Assembly (NCBI GenBank): GCA_002495625.1
Contig: DAGC01000004.1
Span: 1-57,512, forward strand
Origin: Methanobacterium sp. UBA375
GTDB lineage: Archaea > Methanobacteriota > Methanobacteria > Methanobacteriales > Methanobacteriaceae
DNA length: 57,512 nucleotides
Reading direction: 5' to 3'
Shown: piece after piece, positions 15,983 through 24,327 of the stretch
How positions within the stretch are numbered: position 1 is the stretch's first letter
Layout of the letters: every line of letters begins with the position of its first letter
Program-made: the position numbers and the translations under genes
Notes under the pieces: model-generated
What the model saw: the letters and a program-made list of their open reading frames with translations, nothing else
The model's database searches: none
Told to the model about the DNA's origin: nothing

Positions 15983-16041
15983 GATTATTGACATTATAGG
16001 AGTAGGAATATCATAAGATTGCCAATTTTACTGTGGTTTAA

Positions 16042-16422
16042 ATGAAGCTTAAAATATTACCCCCGCATCTCAGGAATAAGAAGAGATACCTGGCATTTGA
16101 AGTCCGGTCGCAAAATCCCCTCACCCGTGATGAGGTAATATCACTCATATGGGGGGCTGCAGGAGGTTTATACGGCTCCTGTGGTGTCAGCCGCTTTGAT
16201 CTGTGGGTGGTTAAGGTATGGAAATGTAATTCATCCGGGCAGAACATTACTAAGGGAATTCTCCGCTGCAGGAGGGAGGAGGTCGACAGGGTAAGATCGG
16301 TTTTCCCGGTTATAAATCGTTTTAAAGGTAAAAGAGTAGTATTCCATACATTAGGTGTTTCTGGGACAATTAAATCAGCGAGACGTAAATTTATTAAAGA
16401 GGGTTCACAAAGTTTATTTTAA
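16042..16422 (+). CDS. rnp2: RNase P protein component 2 (Pop5)
   Basis: A 126-residue RRM-like basic protein that pairs with Rpp30 to activate the RNase P RNA catalytic domain. MKLKILPPHLRNKKRYLAFEV and the GLYGSCGVSRFDLWVVKVW segment, with GILRCRREEVDRVRSVFPVI, match archaeal Pop5. The C-terminus KSARRKFI is typical. It belongs to the superoperon between rnp3 and psmA. A 162-base AT-rich gap follows it and could hold a second promoter for the proteasome part. Confidence 0.92.
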   Translation: MKLKILPPHLRNKKRYLAFEVRSQNPLTRDEVISLIWGAAGGLYGSCGVSRFDLWVVKVWKCNSSGQNITKGILRCRREEVDRVRSVFPVINRFKGKRVVFHTLGVSGTIKSARRKFIKEGSQSLF

Positions 16423-16584
16423 TTATTGATTAATTTTTAATTCGAATCTTTTTTATAGTAAAATTATTATAAGATATTATTGTTATTTTCTTGATACCAA
16501 AAATATCTGATAATTAACTAAATCATAAAGAAGGTTTAAACAGTACGTTCATTTCGTAATTAAAAAAAATGAGAGGTATATTAT

Positions 16585-17343
16585 ATGCAACCGTTTCCAG
16601 CAGCAGGATATGATAAGGGTATATCCATATTTAGCCCCGATGGAAGGCTTTTCCAAGTTGAATATGCAAGAGAAGCCGTAAAGCGAGGTACAACTTCATT
16701 GGGCGTTAAATCAACGGAAGGAGTGGTGCTGGTGGTAGATAAAAGACCAACCAGCAAACTGGTAGAGCCCAAATCAATTGAAAAGATATTCAAGATCGAT
16801 GAGCATATAGGCGCAGCAACGTCAGGTCTGGTGGCAGATGCCAGAAACTTGATCGAGAAGGCCAGGATGGAATCCCAGATCAACAGAATAACCTATAACG
16901 AGCCCATACGTGTAGAAGCACTGGCCAAGAAGATATGTGACCTGAAACAGATGTACACCCAGCACGGAGGGGTAAGGCCATTCGGTTCAGCCCTGATAAT
17001 AGGCGGAGTAAACGATACTGGCTGCCGGTTATTTGAAACCGACCCCAGCGGGGCGCTGATAGAGTACAAGGCCACCGCTATAGGTTCAGGAAGGACCAAT
17101 GCCATGGATGAATTTGAGAAAAAATATAGGGAAGACATGAACCTGGAAGAAGCCATGGAACTGGCACTCGATGCTGTATATGAAGCAACTGAAGGGAAAA
17201 CCACAGTAGAAAGCGTGGAGATAGCGGTAGTGGAAAGTGCCACCAAGAAATTCAGAAAACTAACCGACGACGAGATAGCCGAACACGTTGAAGAATTACT
17301 TTTAAGAAAACCTAAAGAAACAGAAGGAGAAGAAGAGGAATAA
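16585..17343 (+). CDS. psmA: 20S proteasome alpha subunit
   Basis: A 252-residue subunit forming the outer, gating rings of the archaeal 20S proteasome. The N-terminal gate and H0 helix are visible in GYDKGISIFSPDGRLFQVEYAREAVKRGTTSLGVK; the catalytic Thr is absent, as expected for alpha. An acidic Glu-rich C-terminal tail (about 15 residues, ending EGEEEE) extends beyond the core. The ATG follows GAGAGGTATATTAT. SBDS starts 4 bases after the stop. The beta subunit is not in this window. Confidence 0.95.
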   Translation: MQPFPAAGYDKGISIFSPDGRLFQVEYAREAVKRGTTSLGVKSTEGVVLVVDKRPTSKLVEPKSIEKIFKIDEHIGAATSGLVADARNLIEKARMESQINRITYNEPIRVEALAKKICDLKQMYTQHGGVRPFGSALIIGGVNDTGCRLFETDPSGALIEYKATAIGSGRTNAMDEFEKKYREDMNLEEAMELALDAVYEATEGKTTVESVEIAVVESATKKFRKLTDDEIAEHVEELLLRKPKETEGEEEE

Positions 17344-17347
17344 GATA

Positions 17348-18040
17348 ATGGTAACTCTTGAAGACGCAGTAATAGCCCGACTGGAATATTACGGCGAACA
17401 CTTTGAAATTCTGGTAGACCCAGACCTGGCTGCTGATTTCAAGAGGGGTAAAGAGATAGAACTGGAAGACATACTGGCCGTGGAAGAGATATTCAAGGAT
17501 GCCAAGAAAGGAGATAAAGCATCCGAAGAGGCCATGTTAAAGGCTTTTGAAACCACCGACCCAGCTGAAGTCGCTGCCTTTATAATAAAAAAAGGACAGG
17601 TGCAGTTAACTGCCCAGCAACGTAAAGAGATGCAGGAAGAAAAGAGGAAGATGATCGTAGCCACCATAACCAGAGAAGCAATAAATCCTCAGACAAAACT
17701 TCCCCACCCAGCAAGAAGAATAGAAATAGCCATGGAAGAAGCCAAAATACACGTAGACCCATTTAAGAGCGTTGATGAGCAGGTTACAGAGACCTTAAAA
17801 GCCATCCGTACCAAGATACCCATCAAATTTGAAAAGGTCCAGGTAGCCATAAAGATACCGGGAGACGTCCAGGGGAAAGTGTACAACATCATCCCCGAAT
17901 TTGGGACCACTAAAAACGAGGAATGGCAGCGGGATGGTTCATGGATAGCTGTGGTGGAAATACCCGGCGGTATGCAGGACAACTTCTATCAAAGGTTGAA
18001 CGAGTTAACCCACGGACAGTTGGAGACCAAACTATTATAA
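17348..18040 (+). CDS. Ribosome maturation protein SBDS (Sdo1)
   Basis: A 230-residue three-domain protein. The N-terminal FYSH domain (MVTLEDAVIARLEYYGEHFEILVDPDLA) is followed by a helical central domain (VQLTAQQRKEMQEEKRKMIVATITREAINPQTKLPHPARRIEIAMEEA) and a C-terminal ferredoxin-like domain (ALRTKIPIKFEKVQVAIKIPGDVQGKVYNII, near 150-230). In eukaryotes SBDS frees eIF6 from 60S subunits; the archaeal role is thought to be large-subunit maturation. It sits tightly behind psmA in the superoperon. Confidence 0.95.
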   Translation: MVTLEDAVIARLEYYGEHFEILVDPDLAADFKRGKEIELEDILAVEEIFKDAKKGDKASEEAMLKAFETTDPAEVAAFIIKKGQVQLTAQQRKEMQEEKRKMIVATITREAINPQTKLPHPARRIEIAMEEAKIHVDPFKSVDEQVTETLKAIRTKIPIKFEKVQVAIKIPGDVQGKVYNIIPEFGTTKNEEWQRDGSWIAVVEIPGGMQDNFYQRLNELTHGQLETKLL

Positions 18041-18159
18041 AAATCACCCATAAACCAATATCAATATTATAATACATAACCAATGTTATTAATAACGATA
18101 CCAAACAGAGTACTATAGGAGACTTATTCTTATTTTTTCTTAAAATAGGAGGATTTTCA

Positions 18160-18915
18160 GTGATATTTATAGAAGATAAACAGATGGTAATACCAGGAGA
18201 TGTGCTGGCAGACAAGGAGTACCAGTCAGGAAGAGGAACTTTCAAGGAGGATGATAAGATATGTTCCTCACTGGTGGGTCTGGTGGCCATAAGAGATAAA
18301 AAGATCAGCGTCATACCCCTGCAAAGTAAATATATCCCTAAAAGGGGAGACGTGGTAATTGGAGAAATCACAGACATCAGATTTTCCATGTGGAATCTGA
18401 ATATAAACTCACCTTATTCTGGAATTTTACCTGCATCAGATGTTTTCGGAAAAGAAAAAAGAGATTTAAACAAAGCATTTAATGTGGGAGATGTCTTATT
18501 TTTACGGGTAGTCGATGTCGACGAAGTAAAAAAGGTTAAATTGGGCCTTAAGGGACGGGGCCTGGGGAAATTCAGGGACGGAATACTCATCTACATAACA
18601 CCCACCAAAGTACCCCGACTGATCGGTAAAAAAGGGTCCATGATCAACATGATCAAGGATGAAACCAAATGTGAAGTGGTAGTAGGACAAAACGGAGTAG
18701 TATGGGTAAAAGGCGACCCCTCCATGGAGAGGGTGGCAGAAAAAGTCATAAACATGATCGAGGAACAGGCCCATACCTCAGGATTAACCGACCGGGTAAG
18801 GAACATGCTTTTCGAACTTCTGGGTAAAGAAATTCCAGAAAAAGAGGAAAAACCAGAAGAAACTCAGGAAGCAACCGATGAAGAGGAAGAAAACGGAGAA
18901 GATTTAATTCAATAG
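18160..18915 (+). CDS. rrp4: Exosome RNA-binding subunit Rrp4
   Basis: A 251-residue cap subunit of the archaeal exosome. It has an N-terminal domain (VIPGDVLADKEYQSGRGTF), a central S1 domain (RGDVVIGEITDIRFSMWNLNINSPYSGILPASDVF, about residues 65-140) and a C-terminal KH domain (PRLIGKKGSMINMIKDETKCEVVVGQNGVVWVKG). An acidic tail rich in Glu follows. The start GTG at 18160 has the strong site AGGAGG 7 bases upstream. It recruits RNA to the Rrp41-Rrp42 ring encoded next. Confidence 0.95.
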   Translation: MIFIEDKQMVIPGDVLADKEYQSGRGTFKEDDKICSSLVGLVAIRDKKISVIPLQSKYIPKRGDVVIGEITDIRFSMWNLNINSPYSGILPASDVFGKEKRDLNKAFNVGDVLFLRVVDVDEVKKVKLGLKGRGLGKFRDGILIYITPTKVPRLIGKKGSMINMIKDETKCEVVVGQNGVVWVKGDPSMERVAEKVINMIEEQAHTSGLTDRVRNMLFELLGKEIPEKEEKPEETQEATDEEEENGEDLIQ

Positions 18916-18943
18916 AATTGGAATTAAACAAAATTAAAGTAAG

Positions 18944-19672
18944 GTGATTACAATTATAACCAATAAAATTTTAGGTAAAGATTCTACGTCCAGTAAAAGA
19001 GCCGATGGACGGGCTTCTGATGAATTAAGACCATTTAAGATTGAGGCAGGAGTTTTAGAGAGGGCTGACGGATCAGCCTATCTGGAACTGGGAGGAAACA
19101 AGGTTATGGTGGCGGTGTACGGTCCCCGGGAGCTGCACATAAGAAGATTGATGCAGCCAGACAGAGCGGTGCTCAGGTGTAGATACAACATGGCGCCCTT
19201 CTCTGTAGATGACCGGAAAAGACCGGGACCAGACCGCAGATCCGTGGAGATATCCAAGATAACTTCAGAAGCACTGATGCCCGCAGTATTCCTGGAAAAA
19301 TTCCCCAGATCAACCATCGACGTATTCATAGAAGTTTTAGAAGCCGAGGGGGGGACTAGATGTGCCGGTATAACCGCGGCATCCGTGGCATTAGCCGATG
19401 CCGGAGTCCCCATGCGTGACCTGGTGGTAGCCTGTGCCGCTGGAAAATCCGAGGGTGAAGTCGTACTGGACCTTTCAGAAGCTGAAGATAAAGATGGTGA
19501 AGCAGATGTACCAGTAGCCATCATGCCCCGCACAGGAGAGGTAACCCTGCTGCAGAGTGATGGAAATCTAACACCTGAAGAATTCGAAAAAACCCTGAAT
19601 TTAGCCATAGAGGGGTGCATGAAATTATCCGAAGCACAGAAAGAAGCTATAATAAAGAGGTACGGTGATTAA
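18944..19672 (+). CDS. rrp41: Exosome catalytic subunit Rrp41
   Basis: A 242-residue RNase PH-domain subunit that degrades RNA 3'-5' phosphorolytically and can add A-rich tails. RADGRASDELRPFKIEAGVLERADGSAYLELGG, RCRYNMAPFSVDDRKRPGPDRRSVEISKI and EGGTRCAGITAASVALADAG are diagnostic. The only canonical in-frame start is GTG at 18944, which lies within the ribosome binding site AAGGTGATT. The ATT at 18953 stands exactly where the ATG of rrp42 stands relative to the same site, so initiation there is possible and the true protein may be three residues shorter. It forms the hexameric ring with Rrp42. Confidence 0.94.
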   Translation: MITIITNKILGKDSTSSKRADGRASDELRPFKIEAGVLERADGSAYLELGGNKVMVAVYGPRELHIRRLMQPDRAVLRCRYNMAPFSVDDRKRPGPDRRSVEISKITSEALMPAVFLEKFPRSTIDVFIEVLEAEGGTRCAGITAASVALADAGVPMRDLVVACAAGKSEGEVVLDLSEAEDKDGEADVPVAIMPRTGEVTLLQSDGNLTPEEFEKTLNLAIEGCMKLSEAQKEAIIKRYGD

Positions 19673-19673
19673 A

Positions 19674-20480
19674 ATGGGAGTTACAATTATTCCTGAAATA
19701 ATAAGAGAAAGCTTAAACAACCTGGTAAAGAATGGTGAAAGGTCCGATGACCGTTCATTTGATGATTACCGGGATATTTACCTGGAAACAGGAGTGATAA
19801 GTAAGGCTGAAGGATCTGCCCGGGTTAAAATCGGTAAAACCCAGATAATGGTGGGTGCCAAACCCCAGATCGGCGAACCATTCTCTGACACACCCAACGT
19901 GGGTGTTCTAATGACCAACTCAGAGTTGATACCCATGGCCTCTCCAGATTTCGAGCCAGGACCCCCGGATGAACGTTCTGTAGAACTGGCACGGGTAACT
20001 GATCGCTGCATGAGAGAAGCAGGAGTGGTTGATCTGGAGAAACTGTGTATCATAGAGGGAAAGAAGGTGTGGATGATCTTCCTGGATCTCCATATAATAG
20101 ACTACGATGGAAACCTCATGGATGCAGCAGTACTGGGAAGTATGGCGGCCCTCATGGACACCAAAATCCAAGAGGCCAAAGTGGTAGATGATGAAGTGGT
20201 TATTGACCCAGAAAAGAAGGTACCCCTTCCTATAAAAGAAAAGGCGCTGATGTGCACCTTCGCCAAGATAGGTGGCGAATTAATAGTTGACCCTTCTTTA
20301 GAAGAGGAACAGGTCATGGACGCCCGCATCTCCATAGGCATGAGAGCAGACGGCAGTATCTGTGCCATGCAGAAAGGCGGTATGCAGCCCTTAACCAAGG
20401 ATGAGATCTTAAAAGCCGTGGAAAGGACCGGGGAGATAACCAAGAAACTCATGGAACATCTGCCGCAGAACAATCAATAA
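19674..20480 (+). CDS. rrp42: Exosome structural subunit Rrp42
   Basis: A 268-residue RNase PH-domain protein without catalytic residues that alternates with Rrp41 in the exosome ring. EIIRESLNNLVKNGERSDDRSFDDYRDI, KAEGSARVKIGKTQIMVGAKPQIGEPFSDTPNVGVLMTN and ARISIGMRADGSICAMQKGG are typical. ATG at 19674 follows GGTGATTAAA, where GGTGATTAA includes the last codons of rrp41; the upstream GTG at 19665 belongs to that site. Distance to rrp41 is one base, a clear translational unit. Confidence 0.94.
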   Translation: MGVTIIPEIIRESLNNLVKNGERSDDRSFDDYRDIYLETGVISKAEGSARVKIGKTQIMVGAKPQIGEPFSDTPNVGVLMTNSELIPMASPDFEPGPPDERSVELARVTDRCMREAGVVDLEKLCIIEGKKVWMIFLDLHIIDYDGNLMDAAVLGSMAALMDTKIQEAKVVDDEVVIDPEKKVPLPIKEKALMCTFAKIGGELIVDPSLEEEQVMDARISIGMRADGSICAMQKGGMQPLTKDEILKAVERTGEITKKLMEHLPQNNQ

Positions 20481-20546
20481 AATCATTACTTCAAAATTAA
20501 GACAACAAACTCAAAATATTAAATTAAAATATTCAAGGTGATAAAC

Positions 20547-20816
20547 ATGGCAAGAACAAAGAAAGTAGGGGTAACCGGAAGATTCGGTGCCCGATACGGT
20601 AGGAAAGCAAAGAGAACCGTAAAGAAGATCGAAGAAAACATGAAAAAGTACCATACCTGCCCTCAGTGTGACAGGCCCGGTGTAAAGAGAGTTTCCACTG
20701 GCATATGGAAGTGCCGTAAATGTAACACTGTATTTACTGGTGGAGCATACGTTCCACGAACACCAATGGGTAAAACCGCAGCCAGGAACATCAAGAGGAT
20801 TGTAGGAGGAACATAA
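20547..20816 (+). CDS. rpl37ae: 50S ribosomal protein L37Ae
   Basis: An 89-residue basic zinc-finger protein (MARTKKVGVTGRFGARYGRK). Zinc ligands are C38-P-Q-C41 and C56-R-K-C59. KVGVTGRFGARYG and WKCRKCNTVFTGGAYVP are signatures of archaeal and eukaryotic L37a. ATG at 20547 follows AAGGTGATAAAC; the GTG at 20538 is part of that site. rpoP starts one base after its stop. Confidence 0.95.
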   Translation: MARTKKVGVTGRFGARYGRKAKRTVKKIEENMKKYHTCPQCDRPGVKRVSTGIWKCRKCNTVFTGGAYVPRTPMGKTAARNIKRIVGGT

Positions 20817-20817
20817 T

Positions 20818-20949
20818 TTGTATAAGTGTGCTAAATGCGGTGTCCTGGTAGATATCAAGGGATACACCGAATCAAAATGTCCCAGCTGCCGGTACAGAAT
20901 CCTCTTTAAGGAAGTACCTCCGGTAAGAAGGGTGTTAAAATCCAGATAG
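20818..20949 (+). CDS. rpoP: RNA polymerase subunit P (Rpo12)
   Basis: A 43-residue zinc-binding subunit of archaeal RNA polymerase, orthologous to eukaryotic Rpb12. The sequence starts MYKCAKCGVLVDIKG and contains C4-A-K-C7 and C21-P-S-C24, ending with a basic RVLKSR tail. The start is TTG at 20818 with GTAGGAGGAAC upstream, overlapping the end of rpl37ae. Confidence 0.93.
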   Translation: MYKCAKCGVLVDIKGYTESKCPSCRYRILFKEVPPVRRVLKSR

Positions 20950-20965
20950 ACCGGATAACTAGGTA

Positions 20966-20997
20966 AAACCAGTAATCTACCAGATAAACCAGTAATC
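20966..20997 (+). repeat. Short 20-bp-period repeat between rpoP and the Brix gene
   Basis: AAACCAGTAATC occurs at 20966-20977 and 20986-20997, separated by TACCAGAT. The intervening DNA contains further ACCAG elements. It has no obvious function. Confidence 0.55.
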
Positions 20998-21029
20998 AAT
21001 ATTTTACCCGTAAATCCGGATATAGTCCA

Positions 21030-21578
21030 ATGTTAATAACCACATCCAGAAAACCATCTCCCCGAACCCGGTCCTTTGCCGGAAGCCTGGAAAGAGTTTT
21101 TAACTCTAAATACATAAACCGGGGCAAGATGAGTATGCGAGATGTACTCCTTAAATTAAGGGCATCGGACCATACTAAGGTAGCGGTTATATCCGAGATG
21201 AAGGGAAATCCCAGCAGGATAGAGTTCTTCGATCCTGAAGGTGATTTAATCCTTAGTATGGATATAACTGTCTCTAATTCTCTTGGAAAGGGCAGAATTC
21301 GAAAAAAAGAGTTAAAGCTCAGATGGGATCTGGATGAGTCTAATTTAAAGGATAAGACAGACCTCAAGGATAAGGTCATCTCCACAATAGGAGTTCCAGA
21401 AGATCCAGTTGACTTAATTAAGACAGATTCCATTAGGGATGAACTGAGGCAGTATTCAAGTTCCAACCTGATACTGGTTAAGGGTGAAGATGGTAAACCA
21501 TTGATGGAGTTCCATGACCAGGAGGGACAGATAACAGGTCCCCGAATTTACATACATAAGTGTAGAACTGGTGATTAA
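21030..21578 (+). CDS. Brix domain ribosome biogenesis protein
   Basis: A 182-residue archaeal single-domain Brix protein related to Imp4. LITTSRKPSPRTRSFAGSLERVFNSKYINRGKMSMRDVLLK is the conserved N-terminal Brix motif. The family is involved in rRNA processing in eukaryotes; archaeal members are assumed to bind rRNA. It belongs to the superoperon, 80 bases after rpoP, and its TAA adjoins an ATG of the next gene. Confidence 0.92.
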   Translation: MLITTSRKPSPRTRSFAGSLERVFNSKYINRGKMSMRDVLLKLRASDHTKVAVISEMKGNPSRIEFFDPEGDLILSMDITVSNSLGKGRIRKKELKLRWDLDESNLKDKTDLKDKVISTIGVPEDPVDLIKTDSIRDELRQYSSSNLILVKGEDGKPLMEFHDQEGQITGPRIYIHKCRTGD

Positions 21579-21599
21579 ATGACACTTCACGGGGTGGAC

Positions 21600-21839
21600 A
21601 TGGAGTTTCAGATAGAATTTGAGGATAAAAATCAGGCAGAAATTATCATGAAAGCACTGGAGCCTGAGGTAGATTCTTCCCCATCTGAAAGAGCCACGGT
21701 AGAGTTGAACTTAACCGGTAAGGTACTGGATGTAAACATCACCGCTTCAGACGCCACATCTTTAAGGGCGTCGGTGAACTCCTATCTAAGGTGGATAATG
21801 CTTTCCCTGGATGTATTGAATGTGAATAAATCGATGTAA
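21600..21839 (+). CDS. pcc1: KEOPS complex subunit Pcc1
   Basis: A 79-residue protein with the Pcc1/CTAG fold: MEFQIEFEDKNQAEIIMKALEPEVDSSPSERATVELNLTGKVLDVNITASDATSLRASVNSYLRWI. It dimerises and supports Kae1 in making t6A37 in ANN-decoding tRNAs. I prefer the ATG at 21600, behind ACGGGGTGGAC; an ATG at 21579 that overlaps the Brix stop would add seven residues. It is a typical member of the superoperon. Confidence 0.9.
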   Translation: MEFQIEFEDKNQAEIIMKALEPEVDSSPSERATVELNLTGKVLDVNITASDATSLRASVNSYLRWIMLSLDVLNVNKSM

Positions 21840-21891
21840 TAAAGATTAAAACTTTAATTAAACGTTAAATTTTAATTTAGAGGTGAATGAA

Positions 21892-22254
21892 ATGGAAGTT
21901 CCTAAAAATGTACAGCATCAGATAGCCCAGTTCCAGCAGATGCAGCAACAGGCCCAGGCCATAACCATGCAGAAGCAGAGCGTGGAGATGCAGATCAGAG
22001 AAACTGATAAGGCTTTAGAAGAACTGAAAAAAGTGGAAGAAGATTCAGATGTCTACAAAACAGCGGGTAATCTTCTTATAAAAGTTAAAAAGGATGAGAT
22101 GGTCACAGAACTCGAAGATAAACTGGAGACATTGAAGTTACGAGAGAAAACTGTAGGCCGACAGGAAGAAAGGATAATGAAGAAGCTGCAGGAAATGCAG
22201 ACCTCCTTACAGGAAGCCATGCAGGGGCCAGGACAGCCGGGGTTAGGCACTTGA
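21892..22254 (+). CDS. pfdB: Prefoldin beta subunit
   Basis: A 120-residue coiled-coil protein: MEVPKNVQHQIAQFQQMQQQAQAITMQKQSVEMQIRETDKALEEL, a beta-hairpin region (VYKTAGNLLIKVKKDEM near residue 57) and a second helix ending in LQEMQTSLQEAM. Prefoldin (two alpha, four beta) carries unfolded proteins to the thermosome. ATG at 21892 follows GAGGTGAATGAA; the GTG at 21883 is in this site. It overlaps the DUF3194 gene by 4 bases. Confidence 0.94.
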   Translation: MEVPKNVQHQIAQFQQMQQQAQAITMQKQSVEMQIRETDKALEELKKVEEDSDVYKTAGNLLIKVKKDEMVTELEDKLETLKLREKTVGRQEERIMKKLQEMQTSLQEAMQGPGQPGLGT

Positions 22255-22523
22255 GAAGGCTAACCGACGAGGAACTGGATAAGGTCTCAGAGGTAGCTGT
22301 GGAAGCTGCAGAAAACTATATACTTTCCAGGGTTTCCAAAAAAGAGATCCTGGACCTGGATATAAACGCTGATATCACATACGAAGATGTATTGAACGTG
22401 GATATAACGGTAGATATTGATTTGGATGAGTTATCTGCTGCTGATGAAAATGAAATAGCAGAAAGTGCAGTGGATGCAGCTTTAAAAGAATTAGATGTTT
22501 TTATCGATGAAAATTTTAGGTGA
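22251..22523 (+). CDS. DUF3194 family protein
   Basis: A 90-residue strongly acidic protein that begins at TTG (MRRLTDEELDKVSEVAVEAAENYILSRV), overlapping the pfdB stop. The pattern of a helix, an acidic beta hairpin (LDLDINADITYEDVLNVDITVDID) and a final helix matches DUF3194, commonly next to prefoldin beta in Euryarchaeota. The function is unknown. It is the last gene of the superoperon; a T10 run follows. Confidence 0.82.
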   Translation: MRRLTDEELDKVSEVAVEAAENYILSRVSKKEILDLDINADITYEDVLNVDITVDIDLDELSAADENEIAESAVDAALKELDVFIDENFR

Positions 22524-22525
22524 AC

Positions 22526-22560
22526 AATTTTCTTCTTAATTAATTAATTTTTTTTTTATT
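22526..22560 (+). terminator. Terminator of the exosome superoperon
   Basis: AATTTTCTTCTTAATTAATTAA is followed by ten consecutive T bases, directly after the DUF3194 stop. This is a strong archaeal oligo-T terminator candidate. Confidence 0.7.
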
Positions 22561-22583
22561 TAAAAACGAAAGTGGGGTATCTT

Positions 22584-23270
22584 TTGACCGAGTTAATACC
22601 TGTCCTGGATTTAATGTCCGGAATTGCCGTATCCGGTAAATCAGGCCAGAGAGACACCTATAAACCACTCCACACTGTTTATTCTGGAACTCCAGATCCA
22701 GTTGACATAGCCATATCCCTTAAAAGAGAGGGATTTAAACGTATCTACGTGGCTGACCTGGATGCCATTGAGGGGAGAGGTTCTAACCTGGAAATCGTCC
22801 GGAAAATTAACCATGTACTGCCGGTTATGCTGGACTGGGGGGTTAAAGATATTGAGAGCTTTGCTTTTGCCCTGGATTTTGCAGATAAAATCATAATCGC
22901 CACGGAAACCCTTACAAGTTGGGCAGATTTAGGGGAAATATTCCATAAATTCTCCCAGCAGAGGATGATGGTTAGTATTGATGTAAAAGATGGACAGATA
23001 CTAAGCAGAGATCCATCTCTCACTTTCGGTGAGGTTAAATCTAAACTGGAAAAACTGAAACTGGAAGAAATTATTTTACTTGATATCTCTGGTGTGGGAA
23101 CTTTAAGTGGATTTAACTTGGACCTCCTGAATAATTTCAGGGGGATGGAAGATGCTTTGATACTTGGCGGGGGGATCACTCCTGAAGAGGTGCAGAACCT
23201 GAATGATCGAGGGGTGAATAAATTCTTAATGGGCACTGCTTTGCATTCCGGTAAAGTTGGTCTACAGTAG
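22584..23270 (+). CDS. HisA/HisF-like (beta/alpha)8 protein
   Basis: A 228-residue TIM-barrel protein related to HisA (COG1411 type). Both catalytic-type Asp residues are retained: the first in LIPVLDLMSG and the second in MVSIDVKDGQIL. Phosphate-binding segments LGGGITPEEV and FLMGTALHSGK are present at the end. It is shorter than and divergent from true HisA, and its neighbours are not histidine genes, so a different phosphorylated substrate is likely. Its role is not established, although this type of protein is common in H4MPT-using organisms. TTG at 22584 is preferred over the GTG at 22572. Confidence 0.75.
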   Translation: MTELIPVLDLMSGIAVSGKSGQRDTYKPLHTVYSGTPDPVDIAISLKREGFKRIYVADLDAIEGRGSNLEIVRKINHVLPVMLDWGVKDIESFAFALDFADKIIIATETLTSWADLGEIFHKFSQQRMMVSIDVKDGQILSRDPSLTFGEVKSKLEKLKLEEIILLDISGVGTLSGFNLDLLNNFRGMEDALILGGGITPEEVQNLNDRGVNKFLMGTALHSGKVGLQ

Positions 23271-23339
23271 AAAAAATGAGCAGGTCCAAAACCCAAAAAA
23301 TCCCTAAACTTATCTGATATCCTGTTTATAGATTTAACC

Positions 23340-24218
23340 ATGCCAAAGTTCATGATCATCGGCCCTTTAACCAAAGACCGAATTGTAAAGAAGGGCAACG
23401 TTTGTAACACAGTTGGTGGGGGTGTTTACTACCAATCAGCAGTTCTTTCAGGGTTGGGAATGGGTAACACCGTCATTACCGCCATGTCAAAGATGGATAA
23501 AGGTTTGATGAAACAATTCCCCGGAGCCACACAGATAATTCCCATATATACCGGGAAAACCATGGAATTTGAGAATATCTACCCGGATGATAATCCCAAT
23601 CACAGAATACAAAAAACACAAATCCCGGTAAATCCAATAAAACCCGCTAATTTTAAAGATTTAAACCTCAAAGCCTACGATGCTCTACTCTTGTCCCCAT
23701 TATCTCCCTATGACATTCCCCTGGAAACGGTGCAATATCTAAGTAAACAGGACATACCTATCTACCTGGGTGCTCAGGGATATTTAAGGCATGTTGAAAG
23801 TGGTAATGTGGTTTTAAAACCCTGGAAAGACTATAAAAGATTCCTCAAACTGATTGATTTCCTGTTTTTAGACGAACTGGAAGCCCGGGTGATACTGGGA
23901 AATTCCAGTGATAACTGCGCAGAAATCGCCCAGGTATTATCCAATTTTGGGCCGGAAGAGGTGATCATTACCAGGGGCGACCGTGGTGCCGTTATATATT
24001 CCCAAATAATAGCCGAAAATAAAAATATCCACGATATACCCTCCTTTCCACCAGAAGAGATAGTTGACCCCACTGGACTGGGCGACACCTTCATGGCCGC
24101 CTATGCAGTAAAAAAACTGGAAACTCCCGATCCTGTAGAATGTGGAAGGTTCGCAGCCCATATCTCATCACTTAAGATGGGACAGAAGGGAGCTTTATTT
24201 GAAATAAAAAGAAAATAA
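23340..24218 (+). CDS. PfkB family carbohydrate kinase
   Basis: A 292-residue ribokinase-family protein. The N-terminal GGGVYYQSAVLSGLG region at residues 26-40 matches the first PfkB signature, and DPTGLGDTFMAAYAVKKL at 243-260 is the second. The usual GAGD anion hole reads G246-L-G-D249, with the catalytic Asp preserved. FEN and NHRIQK at 76-92 form the substrate lid. The substrate is unknown (a sugar or nucleoside). It lies 69 bases after the HisA-like gene; possible co-transcription suggests they handle related phosphorylated intermediates, which is inference. Confidence 0.8.
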   Translation: MPKFMIIGPLTKDRIVKKGNVCNTVGGGVYYQSAVLSGLGMGNTVITAMSKMDKGLMKQFPGATQIIPIYTGKTMEFENIYPDDNPNHRIQKTQIPVNPIKPANFKDLNLKAYDALLLSPLSPYDIPLETVQYLSKQDIPIYLGAQGYLRHVESGNVVLKPWKDYKRFLKLIDFLFLDELEARVILGNSSDNCAEIAQVLSNFGPEEVIITRGDRGAVIYSQIIAENKNIHDIPSFPPEEIVDPTGLGDTFMAAYAVKKLETPDPVECGRFAAHISSLKMGQKGALFEIKRK

Positions 24219-24327
24219 AGATTTTTAAGGATTTCTAGAAAATAAACTTTCTTTTTATCCTGGTTTCCTTAAAATAAATTATTATCCCGGTTTTTTTATA
24301 CTGGTTTCCTTTGAGATGAATTATTTA

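Noticed and set aside
17910..18389. 159-codon minus-strand ORF across the SBDS-rrp4 junction
   Set aside because: It is antisense to two well-supported genes and spans their spacer, with no binding site.
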